Positions 7,802-17,515 are shown, counted from the first letter of the stretch. The stretch: DNA of 64,000 nt from CAZFLD01 sp964519835 (GCA_964519835.1 CAZFLD010000008.1:27333-91332), one strand, 5' to 3'. Notes: generated by a model not told the origin, from the sequence alone. Program-made: numbers and translations.

Positions 7802-9715
7802 GTGATTGTACCGATGAAAAAAGTCTCCATCGTTGTTCTGGCCGCTCACAAGCGTCGCGCCTTGCGGAAGCTGGCGGCGGCCGGCGTTATGCACGTTCAC
7901 ACGGAGGCAGCCACCGGCATCGAAATCGACAACGTGGCCGAAAAGCTGGCTCTTGTTCAGAGAGCAATCGGAGTACTGGGAGACCAAAACGAGGAAACTG
8001 CGGCTACAACGGCGGGCGACGCCCTCGGTCGTTCAGACGAGTCAATACTCGAGGAAGCCCTTACCCTGGCGTCCGAGCTGGCGCAAACCCAAGAAGAGAT
8101 TCGCGGCACACGGGAAGAGCTTGACAGGACGACCCGCGAGCTGGAACGACTCTCACAGTGGGGAGATTTCGATCCTGCGGATCTCCACGCGCTTGCCTCA
8201 CGCGGCGTTGTGCTGCGCATCTATGCGCTGCCGCCGGACCGCGCGGCCGCCTTTCCGGACCGCCACGAACGAGTGGTCCTGTCCAAGGACAAAAACCTCG
8301 TGCGCTTTGTAGCTCGGATAGCAAGCGACCTAATCAGTCCCGACGGCGAGTTTCCGGACGACCTGGACGACTTCCCCCCCCTTGATCTGCCGGTGGTTTC
8401 CACGCGAGAGCTGCGCGAGCGGAGAGCCCGGCTCGAGGAGCGTTTCGACGCCCTGCACGCACAAATCGCCGAGGAGGCCCACCGGCATCGATTGCTCGAC
8501 TCGGCAAAGGAAATTCTCATCCGGCACCTCGAGTTCGAGTCCGTTGCCGGCGTCATGGACCAGGACGAGCAGATAGCGGCTCTCACGGGGTTTGTTCCGA
8601 CCGAAGACGTGGCCGGGCTCCGTGCCGAGGCCCCCAGCATCGGTTGGGCGCTGTTGATTCGCGACCCCGAACCAGATGACAACGTGCCCACAAAAACCAA
8701 AAACCCAAGGGCGGTCGGAATAATCCGGCCCGTGTTCCAGCTGCTCGGCACCACACCGGGATACCACGAGCTGGACATCAGTTTTTGGTTTTTGCTTTTT
8801 TTTATTCTCTTTTTTGCCATGATCATCGGGGACGGCGGCTACGGTGCCATTCTGTTTGCCGTGTCTATTGCCGCCCTGATCGGCTCCGGGAGAAAGGCAA
8901 AAAAGACCGGCGGTCGGGTAGGAGACGGGCCGATACTGCTTTTTGTCTTGAGCGTGGCCACAATTGTGTGGGGCGCCCTTACCGGTACGTGGTTCGGCGC
9001 GGACGCCATCGCGGAGGCCGTTCCGTTCCGCTATTTTGTGTTTGAACCGTTAGCCACCTATAACCCGAGAAGCGCCCAAAACGTACAGCTCTTTTGCTTT
9101 ATCGTCGGTACGGTCCAGCTGTCGATTGCGCACGTCTGGAACTTTATCAGGGAGCTCAAGAAAAAACCGGTTCTCAAGGCATTTGCGCAGCTCGGCTGGT
9201 TGGCGATGGTGATTGGCCTCTACTCGCTGGTCCTAAACGTAGTGCTTGCCGCCATGGGATTTGGCATGCCGACCTATGCCCTGTACCTGGTCGGCGGCGG
9301 CTTGGGTTTTGTGCTTATCTTCTCCGAGCAGAGGCAGGGGCAAAACTTCTTGGTCGGGGTAGGAAAGGGCATAGCGGGTCTTATGACCACATTCCTCGAC
9401 AGCATAAGCGCTTTTTCAGACATCATTTCCTACATTCGCCTGTTTGCCGTGGGGCTTGCGTCCGTGGAGATTGCCAAGAGCTTCAACGCCATGGCCTCTC
9501 CGGTCATCGAAGGCGGTGGTTTTGGCATCGTGGCGGGTGTGTTGATTCTGCTGCTCGGTCACACGTTGAACTTGGCAATGGGTGGACTATCGGTGATTGT
9601 TCACGGAGTGCGATTGAACATGCTCGAGTTTTCCGGCCACCTGGGCTTGGAATGGGCCGGCGCGCCCTTTCGTCCCTTTGGTCGGTCCCTCGAACAGAAC
9701 AATAATGCGAACTGA
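7802..9715 (+). CDS. atpI: V-type ATP synthase subunit I (membrane stator)
   Basis: 637 residues from GTG 7802, giving the N-terminus VIVPMKKVSIVV usual for the family; CGGAG at 7788-7792 lies 9 nt upstream. ATG 7814 is the alternative. Residues 1-310 form a hydrophilic coiled-coil arm. From ~325 there are about seven membrane helices, beginning ELDISFWFLLFFILF. The ion-channel arginine is Arg546 in SYIRLFAVGLA. This subunit carries the half-channels that face the K ring. Frames beginning at 7736 extend into atpD and are rejected. Confidence 0.95.
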   Translation: MIVPMKKVSIVVLAAHKRRALRKLAAAGVMHVHTEAATGIEIDNVAEKLALVQRAIGVLGDQNEETAATTAGDALGRSDESILEEALTLASELAQTQEEIRGTREELDRTTRELERLSQWGDFDPADLHALASRGVVLRIYALPPDRAAAFPDRHERVVLSKDKNLVRFVARIASDLISPDGEFPDDLDDFPPLDLPVVSTRELRERRARLEERFDALHAQIAEEAHRHRLLDSAKEILIRHLEFESVAGVMDQDEQIAALTGFVPTEDVAGLRAEAPSIGWALLIRDPEPDDNVPTKTKNPRAVGIIRPVFQLLGTTPGYHELDISFWFLLFFILFFAMIIGDGGYGAILFAVSIAALIGSGRKAKKTGGRVGDGPILLFVLSVATIVWGALTGTWFGADAIAEAVPFRYFVFEPLATYNPRSAQNVQLFCFIVGTVQLSIAHVWNFIRELKKKPVLKAFAQLGWLAMVIGLYSLVLNVVLAAMGFGMPTYALYLVGGGLGFVLIFSEQRQGQNFLVGVGKGIAGLMTTFLDSISAFSDIISYIRLFAVGLASVEIAKSFNAMASPVIEGGGFGIVAGVLILLLGHTLNLAMGGLSVIVHGVRLNMLEFSGHLGLEWAGAPFRPFGRSLEQNNNAN

Positions 9716-9764
9716 GAATGCATAGAGATTACGTTTTGGACTACACAAACAGAAGGAGTCGGAG

Positions 9765-10199
9765 ATGAACATCGGATTGATCGGCGTGGGAGCCGCCCTC
9801 GCTTTTGCCGCAATTGGGTCGGCACTTGGAGCCGGATCGGCCGGCATGGCCGCAGTCGGAGCGTGGAAGAAGTGTTTTGCACAGAATAGGCCCGCCCCAT
9901 TTATCCTTGTTGCCTTTATCGGCGCGCCCCTTACGCAGACCATTTACGGGTTTATTCTCATGAATAGTCTGTTTACCGCGGCGGAGTCGTTGGACGCAAT
10001 GCTGCTCTTGAGTGCCGGCATTCTCGGCGGCATCGCGATGGGTTTTTCCGCCTGGTTCCAGGGAAAGACCGGCGCGGTCGCGTCGGACGCATTGGCCGAA
10101 ACCGGGAAGGGCTTTGGTAACTATCTGCTGGCCCTCGGCCTCGTCGAGACGGTTGCCCTGTTTGTTATGGTCTTTTTGCTCGTTTTGGTCGGCGGCTGA
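9765..10199 (+). CDS. atpK: V-type ATP synthase subunit K (rotor-ring proteolipid)
   Basis: 144 residues with four membrane helices in two hairpins, the duplicated proteolipid form. The ion-binding carboxylate is Glu128 (GLVETVALF). The first hairpin has no acidic residue but Thr57-Gln58 (GAPLTQTIYG), and Gln99 lies 29 residues before Glu128. These correspond to the Na+ ligands Thr64, Gln65, Gln110 and Glu139 of Enterococcus hirae NtpK, so a Na+-type ring is likely. AGAAGGAG precedes the start. It is the last clear gene of the operon. Confidence 0.93.
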   Translation: MNIGLIGVGAALAFAAIGSALGAGSAGMAAVGAWKKCFAQNRPAPFILVAFIGAPLTQTIYGFILMNSLFTAAESLDAMLLLSAGILGGIAMGFSAWFQGKTGAVASDALAETGKGFGNYLLALGLVETVALFVMVFLLVLVGG

Positions 10200-10286
10200 A
10201 CGGACGACGGACCAAGACACCGGGCGGCCGCCGCGCCTGCAACGGCAGAGAGGCCGGCGCCGAAGACACATGATTTTCCGTAACAG

Positions 10287-11252
10287 ATGGTTCGCGCCAT
10301 GCCGATAGCTAAAGGGATGGCGCGACCACTGCTGTTTCTTGTCGCGGTCTTTACACTCTTCGCGCTTGCACTCCCCACGGAGGCGCAGGAACGCCCTCCG
10401 GCCGACGCGCCGCCATGGGTGCACTACCAGTTCGGCACCTACCTGTTCGCGGAAGGGAACCACGGCGGCGCACTGGTGTCGTTTAGGCGAGCCCTGGCCG
10501 CCGGGTATCCGGAGGCGGAGATGGGCATCGGCATGGTGCACGTTGCCGACGGCGATCTTGTACTCGGCCGCATCAACCTCGAAGCTGCCCTGGAAAAGGC
10601 CGCCACGTTCGACGTTCGCAATCACCGCTACACGATTCTGTACGCGCTGGCGGACATCGCCTTCCTCGAAGGCGACGACCACGGCTACGAGACAACTCTG
10701 CAGCGCATTACCGCCGACGACCCGGCCTACGCCTCGGAGAATGCTGTTCGTCAACGGCGACGATACATCGAACAGCTCGAGCAGCCGGATCAGACCGCGG
10801 GCATCGACGGCCTGTTGAGTCTGTTCCGGCAGGATCAAGGCTATTTCGCCCGCGAGGCCCACAGACGCCTTGGACTGCACTTCGCACAGCTCGGCAACTA
10901 CACACAGGCACTCGATCATCTGCTGGCGGTGCTGCTCAAAGTCGTCACAAAGACGGTCAACGAGATTCGTCTATTCTACGTGGACTACGAGTACACAACT
11001 CTCGAAAACCTCATCGAAACCGCGTCTCGCCGAGAGGAGGCCTATGCCTACTTGCAGGAGACACGTTTTGTTGAGGCTTTGTACTGGATTGGCGAGGTGC
11101 TCTACTTTCGATCCGACCTGGAGAGTACGCGCGAGGAAGCTCGGCGTTTGTTCGGGTTGATTGCCGGCGGTGATCCGGGCTTTGTGGGAGATTTCCGCTT
11201 TCGCGCCCAGGCCCAGTTGGACGATCCGCAGCGAAGCATTCGCCCCGAATAG
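10287..11252 (+). CDS. Exported TPR-like protein
   Basis: 321 residues with a signal peptide (Lys/Arg, then RPLLFLVAVFTLFALALP, cleavage near EAQ|ERP). The remainder is helical with TPR-type repeats: YLFAEGNHGGALVSFRRAL near residue 50 and HFAQLGNYTQALDHLLAVL near 205. Such proteins usually scaffold complexes in the periplasm; no partner is evident. The 87 nt before it hold no clear promoter or Shine-Dalgarno sequence, so the start is uncertain; ATG 10299 is an in-frame alternative. It could be read through from the ATPase operon. Confidence 0.7.
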   Translation: MVRAMPIAKGMARPLLFLVAVFTLFALALPTEAQERPPADAPPWVHYQFGTYLFAEGNHGGALVSFRRALAAGYPEAEMGIGMVHVADGDLVLGRINLEAALEKAATFDVRNHRYTILYALADIAFLEGDDHGYETTLQRITADDPAYASENAVRQRRRYIEQLEQPDQTAGIDGLLSLFRQDQGYFAREAHRRLGLHFAQLGNYTQALDHLLAVLLKVVTKTVNEIRLFYVDYEYTTLENLIETASRREEAYAYLQETRFVEALYWIGEVLYFRSDLESTREEARRLFGLIAGGDPGFVGDFRFRAQAQLDDPQRSIRPE

Positions 11253-11290
11253 GCTTAAGTCCACAAATCGCCGTGCTACCGCACAAGCAC

Positions 11291-11319
11291 TTGTCGTCTC
11301 CCGACCGCTAGCGTACCCT
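11291..11319 (+). promoter_or_regulatory. Possible uvrA promoter
   Basis: TTGTCG at 11291-11296, a 17-nt spacer and the weak -10 box TACCCT at 11314-11319. Transcription would begin near 11326, only about 9 nt before the uvrA ATG, which lacks a Shine-Dalgarno sequence. No LexA-type operator is visible. Confidence 0.35.
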
Positions 11320-11334
11320 TAGCTCTCAAAACTG

Positions 11335-14163
11335 ATGAACAAGCTTGTAATCAAAGGTGCGCGGGAGCACAACCTCAAAGATATTGATCTCGAGTTACCT
11401 CGAGATACACTGATAGTAATCTCGGGCATGAGCGGCTCGGGCAAGTCGTCATTGGCTTTCGATACGATCTTTGCCGAGGGTCAGCGTCGCTACGTGGAGT
11501 CCTTGTCCGCCTATGCGCGCCAGTTCTTGGGAAGAATGGACAAGCCCGATGTGGACTACATCGAGGGCTTGTCGCCGGCGATTTCCATCGAGCAGAAGAG
11601 CACAAACAGAAACCCACGTTCCACGGTGGGCACGGTTACCGAGATCCACGACTACTACCGCCTGCTCTTCGCGCGTATCGGCGTTCCCCACGATCCCAAG
11701 AGTGGCCGCAAAATCGAAAAACAAACCGCGGACCAGATCATCGACAGCATCATGGACCTACCCGAGGATTGCCGCCTTATGATCCTTGCGCCGGTTGTGA
11801 GCGGGAAAAAGGGCCATCACCAAAAGATTCTGGACGACGCCAAACGGGCCGGGTTTGTCCGTGCCCGTGTCGATGATGAGGTCCGCGAGCTCGAGGAGGA
11901 GATATCGCTCGACCGCAAGCGCAAACACTCCATCGACATCGTCGTGGACCGCGTCCGCCTCAAGGCCAACCAGCAAAAACGCATTGCGGAGGCGGTGGAA
12001 ACGGCCATCGAGATTTCAGGAGGCCGGGTCACCGCAAATTGGCGGAACGGCAAAGAAGCGGCGGAGAAGACCTTTAGCGAGCGATACGCCTATCCCGACA
12101 GCGACCTGACGTTTCCCGACTTGGAGCCGCGCCTTTTTTCATTCAACAGCCCCTTCGGCGCCTGTCCCGAGTGCTCCGGCCTCGGCATCACCCTCGAGTT
12201 CGACCCGGAGCTGATCGTCCCGGACAAAACCAAGTCGTTCAACGAGCACGGTTTTCAGCCCTATAATCCCAAGTCGGCCTGGAATCGCAGTCGATTTGAG
12301 AGCCTTGCGAGGCATCTTTCCTTCAGCCTGGACACGCCGATTGAAGAGCTTGAGGAAGCCGTGATGAAGGCGTTAATGCACGGCACAACGGATCCGATCG
12401 AGATCACCTACGTGAACCGCGACAAAACCGGCAAGTTCGAGTACCAGGCGCCGTTTCCGGGAGTGCTCAAGGACCTCCGACGCCGCTATCTGGAAACGAC
12501 GTCCCAAGGGGTCAAGGATTGGCTCGAGGGCTTTATGTCACAGCACGCGTGCGGAGCCTGCGGCGGCAAGCGTCTTCGGCAAGAGGCGTTGTCCGTCCTT
12601 GTACACGGCAAGAGCGTCCACGACGTATCGTCGATGTCGGTAGCCGAGGCACTGAGCTTTTTCTCGAATCTGGACCTAGATGCCACCGAGGCACAGATCA
12701 CCACCCAAATCCTAAAAGAGATTGTGTCGAGACTGCAGTTTATGCAGAGCGTGGGCTTGGGTTACCTCACTCTCGAACGAACCGCATCTACATTGAGCGG
12801 AGGTGAGGCTCAGCGCATTCGGCTCGCAACGCAAATCGGCTCCTCGTTGGTCGGGGTGCTCTACATCCTCGATGAACCCACAATCGGTCTCCACCAGCGG
12901 GACAACAAACGACTGATCGACACGCTCAAGCATCTCCGGGATTTGGGAAACACCCTTATCGTCGTAGAGCATGACGAACAAACGCTCAGAACGGCGGACC
13001 ACATCGTTGACCTTGGTCCCGGCGCCGGCGTTCACGGTGGACAGGTGGTCTCTCAAGGGTCTCTCGAGCATATCTTGGCGGACAACAACAGCCTCACCGG
13101 CAGGTATCTAACCGGCGCCCTTGCCATGCAGGTACCAAGCTCGCGGCGGGCGGGGAAAGGCACCTCCGTGGAAGTGATCGGCGCGTCCGAGCACAACCTC
13201 AAAAACATCGATGTCTCTTTCCCCCTCGGCACACTAAACGTGATAACGGGCGTTTCCGGCAGCGGCAAAAGCACACTGCTCTCGGACATACTCCATCCGG
13301 CACTAGCCAACAGACTCGGCCGAAGTCACCATCCGGTTGGCACGCACCGGGATATTCGCGGCGTGGAAGAAATCGACAAGGTCATCAACATCGATCAGTC
13401 GCCCATCGGCCGAACCCCGCGCTCGAACCCCGCAACATACGTCGGTCTTTTTACGCCAATCCGTGACCTGTTCGCCTCGCTTCCCGAATCCCGCGCCCGC
13501 GGCTACAAACCGGGCCGATTCTCCTTTAACGTGAAGGGTGGACGCTGCGAAAACTGCGAAGGGGCGGGAACCATCAAAATCGAAATGCACTTCCTGCCGG
13601 ATGTCTACGTGGTGTGTGACGTTTGTGGCGGCCGACGTTTCAACCGGGAAACTCTCGACATTCACTACAAAGGCAAAAACATCAGCGATGTCCTCGACTT
13701 GAGTGTCGAAGAGGCCGCCGCTTTTTTTGCCGCGGTGCCGCAAATCAAGCGACGACTCGACACGCTTATGTCGGTGGGCCTCGACTACATCAAGCTCGGC
13801 CAATCGGCCCTTACCCTCTCCGGCGGAGAGGCCCAACGTGTAAAGCTGTCACTCGAGCTGTCGAAGCGAAGCACGGGAAAGACCTTCTACATCTTGGACG
13901 AGCCCACCACCGGTCTGCACTTTGCCGACGTTCACAAGTTGATGGAGGTTCTCCACCTCCTTGTCGACAACGGAAACACCGTGACGCTTATCGAGCACAA
14001 CCTCGACGTTATTCTGCAGGCTGACTACCTCATCGATCTGGGTCCCGAAGGTGGCAACGAGGGCGGGCGCCTGATAGCGACCGGTACCCCGGAAGAGGTG
14101 GCCGCGGTGAATCGTTCTTATACCGGCCACTACGTGAAGGAGGCCCTCGAACGGCGCGCGTAG
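11335..14163 (+). CDS. uvrA: Excinuclease ABC subunit A
   Basis: 942 residues, the normal length. Two ABC ATPase halves are present: Walker A SGMSGSGKSSL at residues ~30-40 and GVSGSGKSTL near 639-648. There are two signature motifs (TLSGGEAQRIRLATQIGSS and TLSGGEAQRVKLSLELSKR). Zinc-binding Cys pairs are CPECSGLG, CGACGGKR, CENCEGAG and CDVCGGRR. It scans DNA for bulky damage with UvrB and loads UvrB; UvrB and UvrC genes are not in the window. The start has no Shine-Dalgarno sequence, and its possible promoter implies a very short leader. The 3' end overlaps the proposed start of the LptD-like gene by 13 nt. Confidence 0.98.
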   Translation: MNKLVIKGAREHNLKDIDLELPRDTLIVISGMSGSGKSSLAFDTIFAEGQRRYVESLSAYARQFLGRMDKPDVDYIEGLSPAISIEQKSTNRNPRSTVGTVTEIHDYYRLLFARIGVPHDPKSGRKIEKQTADQIIDSIMDLPEDCRLMILAPVVSGKKGHHQKILDDAKRAGFVRARVDDEVRELEEEISLDRKRKHSIDIVVDRVRLKANQQKRIAEAVETAIEISGGRVTANWRNGKEAAEKTFSERYAYPDSDLTFPDLEPRLFSFNSPFGACPECSGLGITLEFDPELIVPDKTKSFNEHGFQPYNPKSAWNRSRFESLARHLSFSLDTPIEELEEAVMKALMHGTTDPIEITYVNRDKTGKFEYQAPFPGVLKDLRRRYLETTSQGVKDWLEGFMSQHACGACGGKRLRQEALSVLVHGKSVHDVSSMSVAEALSFFSNLDLDATEAQITTQILKEIVSRLQFMQSVGLGYLTLERTASTLSGGEAQRIRLATQIGSSLVGVLYILDEPTIGLHQRDNKRLIDTLKHLRDLGNTLIVVEHDEQTLRTADHIVDLGPGAGVHGGQVVSQGSLEHILADNNSLTGRYLTGALAMQVPSSRRAGKGTSVEVIGASEHNLKNIDVSFPLGTLNVITGVSGSGKSTLLSDILHPALANRLGRSHHPVGTHRDIRGVEEIDKVINIDQSPIGRTPRSNPATYVGLFTPIRDLFASLPESRARGYKPGRFSFNVKGGRCENCEGAGTIKIEMHFLPDVYVVCDVCGGRRFNRETLDIHYKGKNISDVLDLSVEEAAAFFAAVPQIKRRLDTLMSVGLDYIKLGQSALTLSGGEAQRVKLSLELSKRSTGKTFYILDEPTTGLHFADVHKLMEVLHLLVDNGNTVTLIEHNLDVILQADYLIDLGPEGGNEGGRLIATGTPEEVAAVNRSYTGHYVKEALERRA

Positions 14164-17100
14164 GGCTGTACCTCGTCTGGGTCCTCGGGGCTTTGGGTGC
14201 CGTCGGCGTGTGGACCGTTCCGGTGTCGGCCCAAGAGCCGCCTACTGAGCCGCCACCCAGTCAAGCACAGGGCGACGGGATCCTCACGCGCGAGGGGACG
14301 CTCCGCCGCGAGATCGTTACGGCGTCGTTCTACGAGCTTTCGTCGCTTCTGCGCGAGCTCGATCTTTCGACACGGGGTAGTCGCGGCGAGCTACAAAATC
14401 GCCTTCTCGACCACTACGACCTGCCGCCGGTCGCCGAGCCTGAAACCCAGGAACAGCGTCGTGTGGTCATCGAGGAGGCGGACCAGGTGCGCTACTCCGA
14501 GGTCGAGGTCCACGAGGGTGAAACGGAACGGTTTGTACGGATGACCGGCGGCGTGTTTATCCGGTTGTCGGACCCGGACCAGGGTGTTGTGCACACCATC
14601 ATCGCCGACGAGGTTGTCTACAACGAAACCACCGAGGTGGTAACCGCCTCGGGTGACATCGAATACGCCATCGAGCGGGAAGGGGAACGTGAGGTCTTCC
14701 GGGGGGAGGGCTTGAGCTTCAACCTCGAAAGTTACGAAGGTCTCTTTCTCGACGGCGTCTCGAGTCGTCCCCGGACGATCGACGGTAGGGAGCTGGAGTT
14801 TTCTTTTGAGGGCAGGACCCTGTCGCGATCGGAGGAGGACGTCGTTGTGCTCGAAAACGGCGTGATCACCTCGTCAACCGCCGATCCGCCGAACTACTAC
14901 ATCGGCGCCGAGCAAGTTTGGGTTCTTGCCCCGGGAGAATGGGGGCTGGAGAACGGTCTACTGTACGTTGGTCGGGTACCCATGCTCGTGATCCCGTTCT
15001 TTTTCAACCCGGCGGACCAGATCGTGTTCCATCCCTCCGTTGGGTTTTCGGCTATTTCGGGCCCTTACGTGCAAACGACCACCTACCTATTCGGAGAGAA
15101 GGAGGAGGCGGATAGTCCCCTGTCTATCTTGAGCATCGCCGAAGAAGAGGCGGAGAACGGACCTCTCGTCCGACGAGGTCTCTTCCTCCGCAGCTCCGAG
15201 GGCGCCCCCGAGCCGTCGTACCCGGACAACTGGGTACTCAAACTCAAGACGGACATCTACGCGAATCGCGGCGTGTTTGCGGGCGTCGACGGGAGTCTCC
15301 CGGGCCTTGCCTCGCTGGACCGGTTCCGATTTTCAGGAAGCCTGGCCGTTTCCCGCGAGGTCTATCGGACCGGGGAGAGCTACAGCGCGCTGTATCAGGA
15401 AACGGCGGACTCCGTGTTCAAGTCCTATCCCCACTTCTCGTACCTCTTCGGCGGCGAGGTACCCATTCGGTTTGGCCTGGACACGGAGGCGAGTATCCGA
15501 TTTGGTGTCGGATCGGCTTCGGCCCAAATCCAAGGTTATTCCGACCCGTTCTTGACCGCCCATTTTTCCACACGATCAGAAGACATTCAGTGGCTCAAGC
15601 TCCTCGGCCTCGAGGACGAGGAGTCCGCGGGCGGCTCACGAATCAGCGGTTTCAGGTGGCGCGTATCGGCGGCAATAACGCCGACAATGAGCGCAACGGC
15701 GCCCTACCTTCAGACCCTGCAGATCTCGCCCATCGCGACAACGCTGGCATTCTCGAGCAAGAGCATACCCTCTTCGGAGCTGCCCCCGGAGCGCAGGGAT
15801 GCTTTGGACAGCCCCATGGCCTATTTTTACGCGCCGGACTCCCTGGTGGCGCCGGACATCGGTGTAAGGCTTTCCGGAACCATTCTGCAGTTCCCCATCG
15901 CCGATAGGTCCACAAGCCAAACGCCGGGCGGCCAAGTCGGGGAGAACCCCCTTCGCCCGCCGTGGGAAAACCCGCCGCCGTCGGATGATACCCCGGAGGC
16001 ACCACCCGCGCAGCCACCGGGCATTCGTGGGAGCCTACCGGTGGGAAGCGCCCCCGGAGAGCCGCGGTTCTCGCTCGGCTACCAGGTTGCCCCGGCGATA
16101 AACCTAACGCATCGCTTTAGCTCCCCGGAGTGGTCCCTTCCCGAGGAGGTGGACTACACAATGCAGCAAAGCAACGCGACGCTTCGTGGGTCCGCATCGC
16201 TTTCGTACCGATTGAGCCTCGTCGAAAATATCTTTGGGCTTACCGGATCAACCGGGTTCTCGGGGCAGTATCGCGCCTATTTCAACCGGGGTGCGGCGGT
16301 GGCCGATGCGACTTGGGAGTCGTTGCGGCTGCAGGCGGCCCGGTTTAACTCGCTGGGGCTTACCTCCGACCTCCGCCTCAACGCTCTGCCGGTGGCCTAC
16401 CTGCCGGTGGTGTCGCGGACCAGCCTCAACTACGACATTTCCACCGTTCTGCTGCGCACGGACTACGACAGCCAAGACGACAACAATAACCCGGTGTTTG
16501 TGACGGAAACCATCGACTGGACCGACGAGTTTATTCGAAGCCACAGCGCCGGAGCCAACATCGTAGCCGACCTAGAGCCGGGCACTCAGAGCCTCCGCAT
16601 CACCGCTGCGCTGCCGCCGCTCACCGGTCGGTTCAGCGGTTCGTTGTCGTCGGCGATAGGACCGGTAACCCTCGGCGCCGGGATTTCTGTGCGGCAGTCC
16701 GCCTCCGACGAGACCAGTTGGACGTGGGACCCCCTTGGAATCCAGGCGGCGCTTCGTATCGGCGCGCTCCAGGTCAACCAGACGGCTTCCCTGGACGTAG
16801 AGGCCCCAAGCCTGGACCTTCTTTCCACCACGCTCTCCTACCAGGGAATCTCCGCACGCGCTCAGTTTCGACGCACCACCGGCTTTGCTTTTGGGGGCAT
16901 CGGAGTCGGGTGGGTACCCGACGGGGTGGAAGAGTTCCGCGCGGTGTCGGCCTCTACTACGGCATCGGTACCGATTATCGACGAGACCTACTGGCGCAAC
17001 CGCATCGGGCTATCGTTCAACCTCAATGCCGGCGTGAACTTGAGCTTTCTGCGATTCACCGACTCTTCGCTCAGCTTTGGTCTCAACCTAGAACTGTCCA

Positions 17101-17480
17101 TCCACGAGTTTATGGATCTACGCTTTTCTTCGCAGTCCCAAAACGCGTTTATCTACCAATATATCCCCGACCTGGCAAACCAGGTGGGGCGGCCGTCGCG
17201 GAGTTTTTTCCTGGATTTGCTTCGGTCTTTTAACTTTTTTGACGTCCAGGACCGTATTGACTCCGACTTCAACCTGCAACGTCTTACAATCGGGCTCGTG
17301 CACTACATGGGCGATTGGGACCTGAGCGTAGATTATTCGGGAACGCCCCGCCTGGAGACGGACGATGCAGGCAACCGCCGCTTTGTGTGGGCCGACTCAC
17401 TCAGCATCTCGCTGGCTTGGAAACCCATCCCGGAAATCAAAAGTGACGTGACACTCGACGAAGACACCGTGAGCTTTTGA
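14151..17480 (+). CDS. LptD/OstA-like outer-membrane protein with SAP-like motif
   Basis: About 1,109 residues if read from ACG 14151. After an exported N-terminus (LYLVWVLGALGAVGVW then PVSAQ) comes a Pro-rich linker. Next is a SAP-like helix-turn-helix (SLLRELDLSTRGSRGELQNR, residues ~63-82). An OstA/LptA-type beta domain follows (~110-245), then a long C-terminal beta-barrel region of alternating aromatic strands. The architecture matches LptD, which inserts glycolipid into the outer membrane; spirochaetes such as Treponema carry a diverged form. No ATG, GTG or TTG lies between the upstream frame and TTG 14193, which would cut the signal peptide to 14 residues. ACG 14151 stands 7 nt after AAGGAGG (14137-14143). 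Start uncertain. Confidence 0.8.
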   Translation, partial: TARVGLYLVWVLGALGAVGVWTVPVSAQEPPTEPPPSQAQGDGILTREGTLRREIVTASFYELSSLLRELDLSTRGSRGELQNRLLDHYDLPPVAEPETQEQRRVVIEEADQVRYSEVEVHEGETERFVRMTGGVFIRLSDPDQGVVHTIIADEVVYNETTEVVTASGDIEYAIEREGEREVFRGEGLSFNLESYEGLFLDGVSSRPRTIDGRELEFSFEGRTLSRSEEDVVVLENGVITSSTADPPNYYIGAEQVWVLAPGEWGLENGLLYVGRVPMLVIPFFFNPADQIVFHPSVGFSAISGPYVQTTTYLFGEKEEADSPLSILSIAEEEAENGPLVRRGLFLRSSEGAPEPSYPDNWVLKLKTDIYANRGVFAGVDGSLPGLASLDRFRFSGSLAVSREVYRTGESYSALYQETADSVFKSYPHFSYLFGGEVPIRFGLDTEASIRFGVGSASAQIQGYSDPFLTAHFSTRSEDIQWLKLLGLEDEESAGGSRISGFRWRVSAAITPTMSATAPYLQTLQISPIATTLAFSSKSIPSSELPPERRDALDSPMAYFYAPDSLVAPDIGVRLSGTILQFPIADRSTSQTPGGQVGENPLRPPWENPPPSDDTPEAPPAQPPGIRGSLPVGSAPGEPRFSLGYQVAPAINLTHRFSSPEWSLPEEVDYTMQQSNATLRGSASLSYRLSLVENIFGLTGSTGFSGQYRAYFNRGAAVADATWESLRLQAARFNSLGLTSDLRLNALPVAYLPVVSRTSLNYDISTVLLRTDYDSQDDNNNPVFVTETIDWTDEFIRSHSAGANIVADLEPGTQSLRITAALPPLTGRFSGSLSSAIGPVTLGAGISVRQSASDETSWTWDPLGIQAALRIGALQVNQTASLDVEAPSLDLLSTTLSYQGISARAQFRRTTGFAFGGIGVGWVPDGVEEFRAVSASTTASVPIIDETYWRNRIGLSFNLNAGVNLSFLRFTDSSLSFGLNLELSIHEFMDLRFSSQSQNAFIYQYIPDLANQVGRPSRSFFLDLLRSFNFFDVQDRIDSDFNLQRLTIGLVHYMGDWDLSVDYSGTPRLETDDAGNRRFVWADSLSISLAWKPIPEIKSDVTLDEDTVSF

Positions 17481-17485
17481 TCGAC

Positions 17486-17515
17486 TTGACAGTTTTGCCC
17501 GTAAGTGGCTAGTTT
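17486..17515 (+). promoter_or_regulatory. Promoter of the phoH operon
   Basis: Consensus TTGACA at 17486-17491, an 18-nt spacer and TAGTTT at 17510-17515. Predicted start of transcription is near 17522, directly before CTGGAG, so the phoH leader would be about 15 nt. Confidence 0.55.

Noticed and set aside
10200..10286. GC-rich inverted sequence (GGGCGGCCGCCGCGCC) as a terminator after atpK
   Set aside because: The symmetry is short, no T-run follows, and a stable stem is not clear.
9741..10919. A 392-codon minus-strand open frame opposite atpK and the TPR gene
   Set aside because: It is Arg/Gly/His-rich shadow sequence opposite two well-supported genes, with no start signals; such frames are common at this G+C content.
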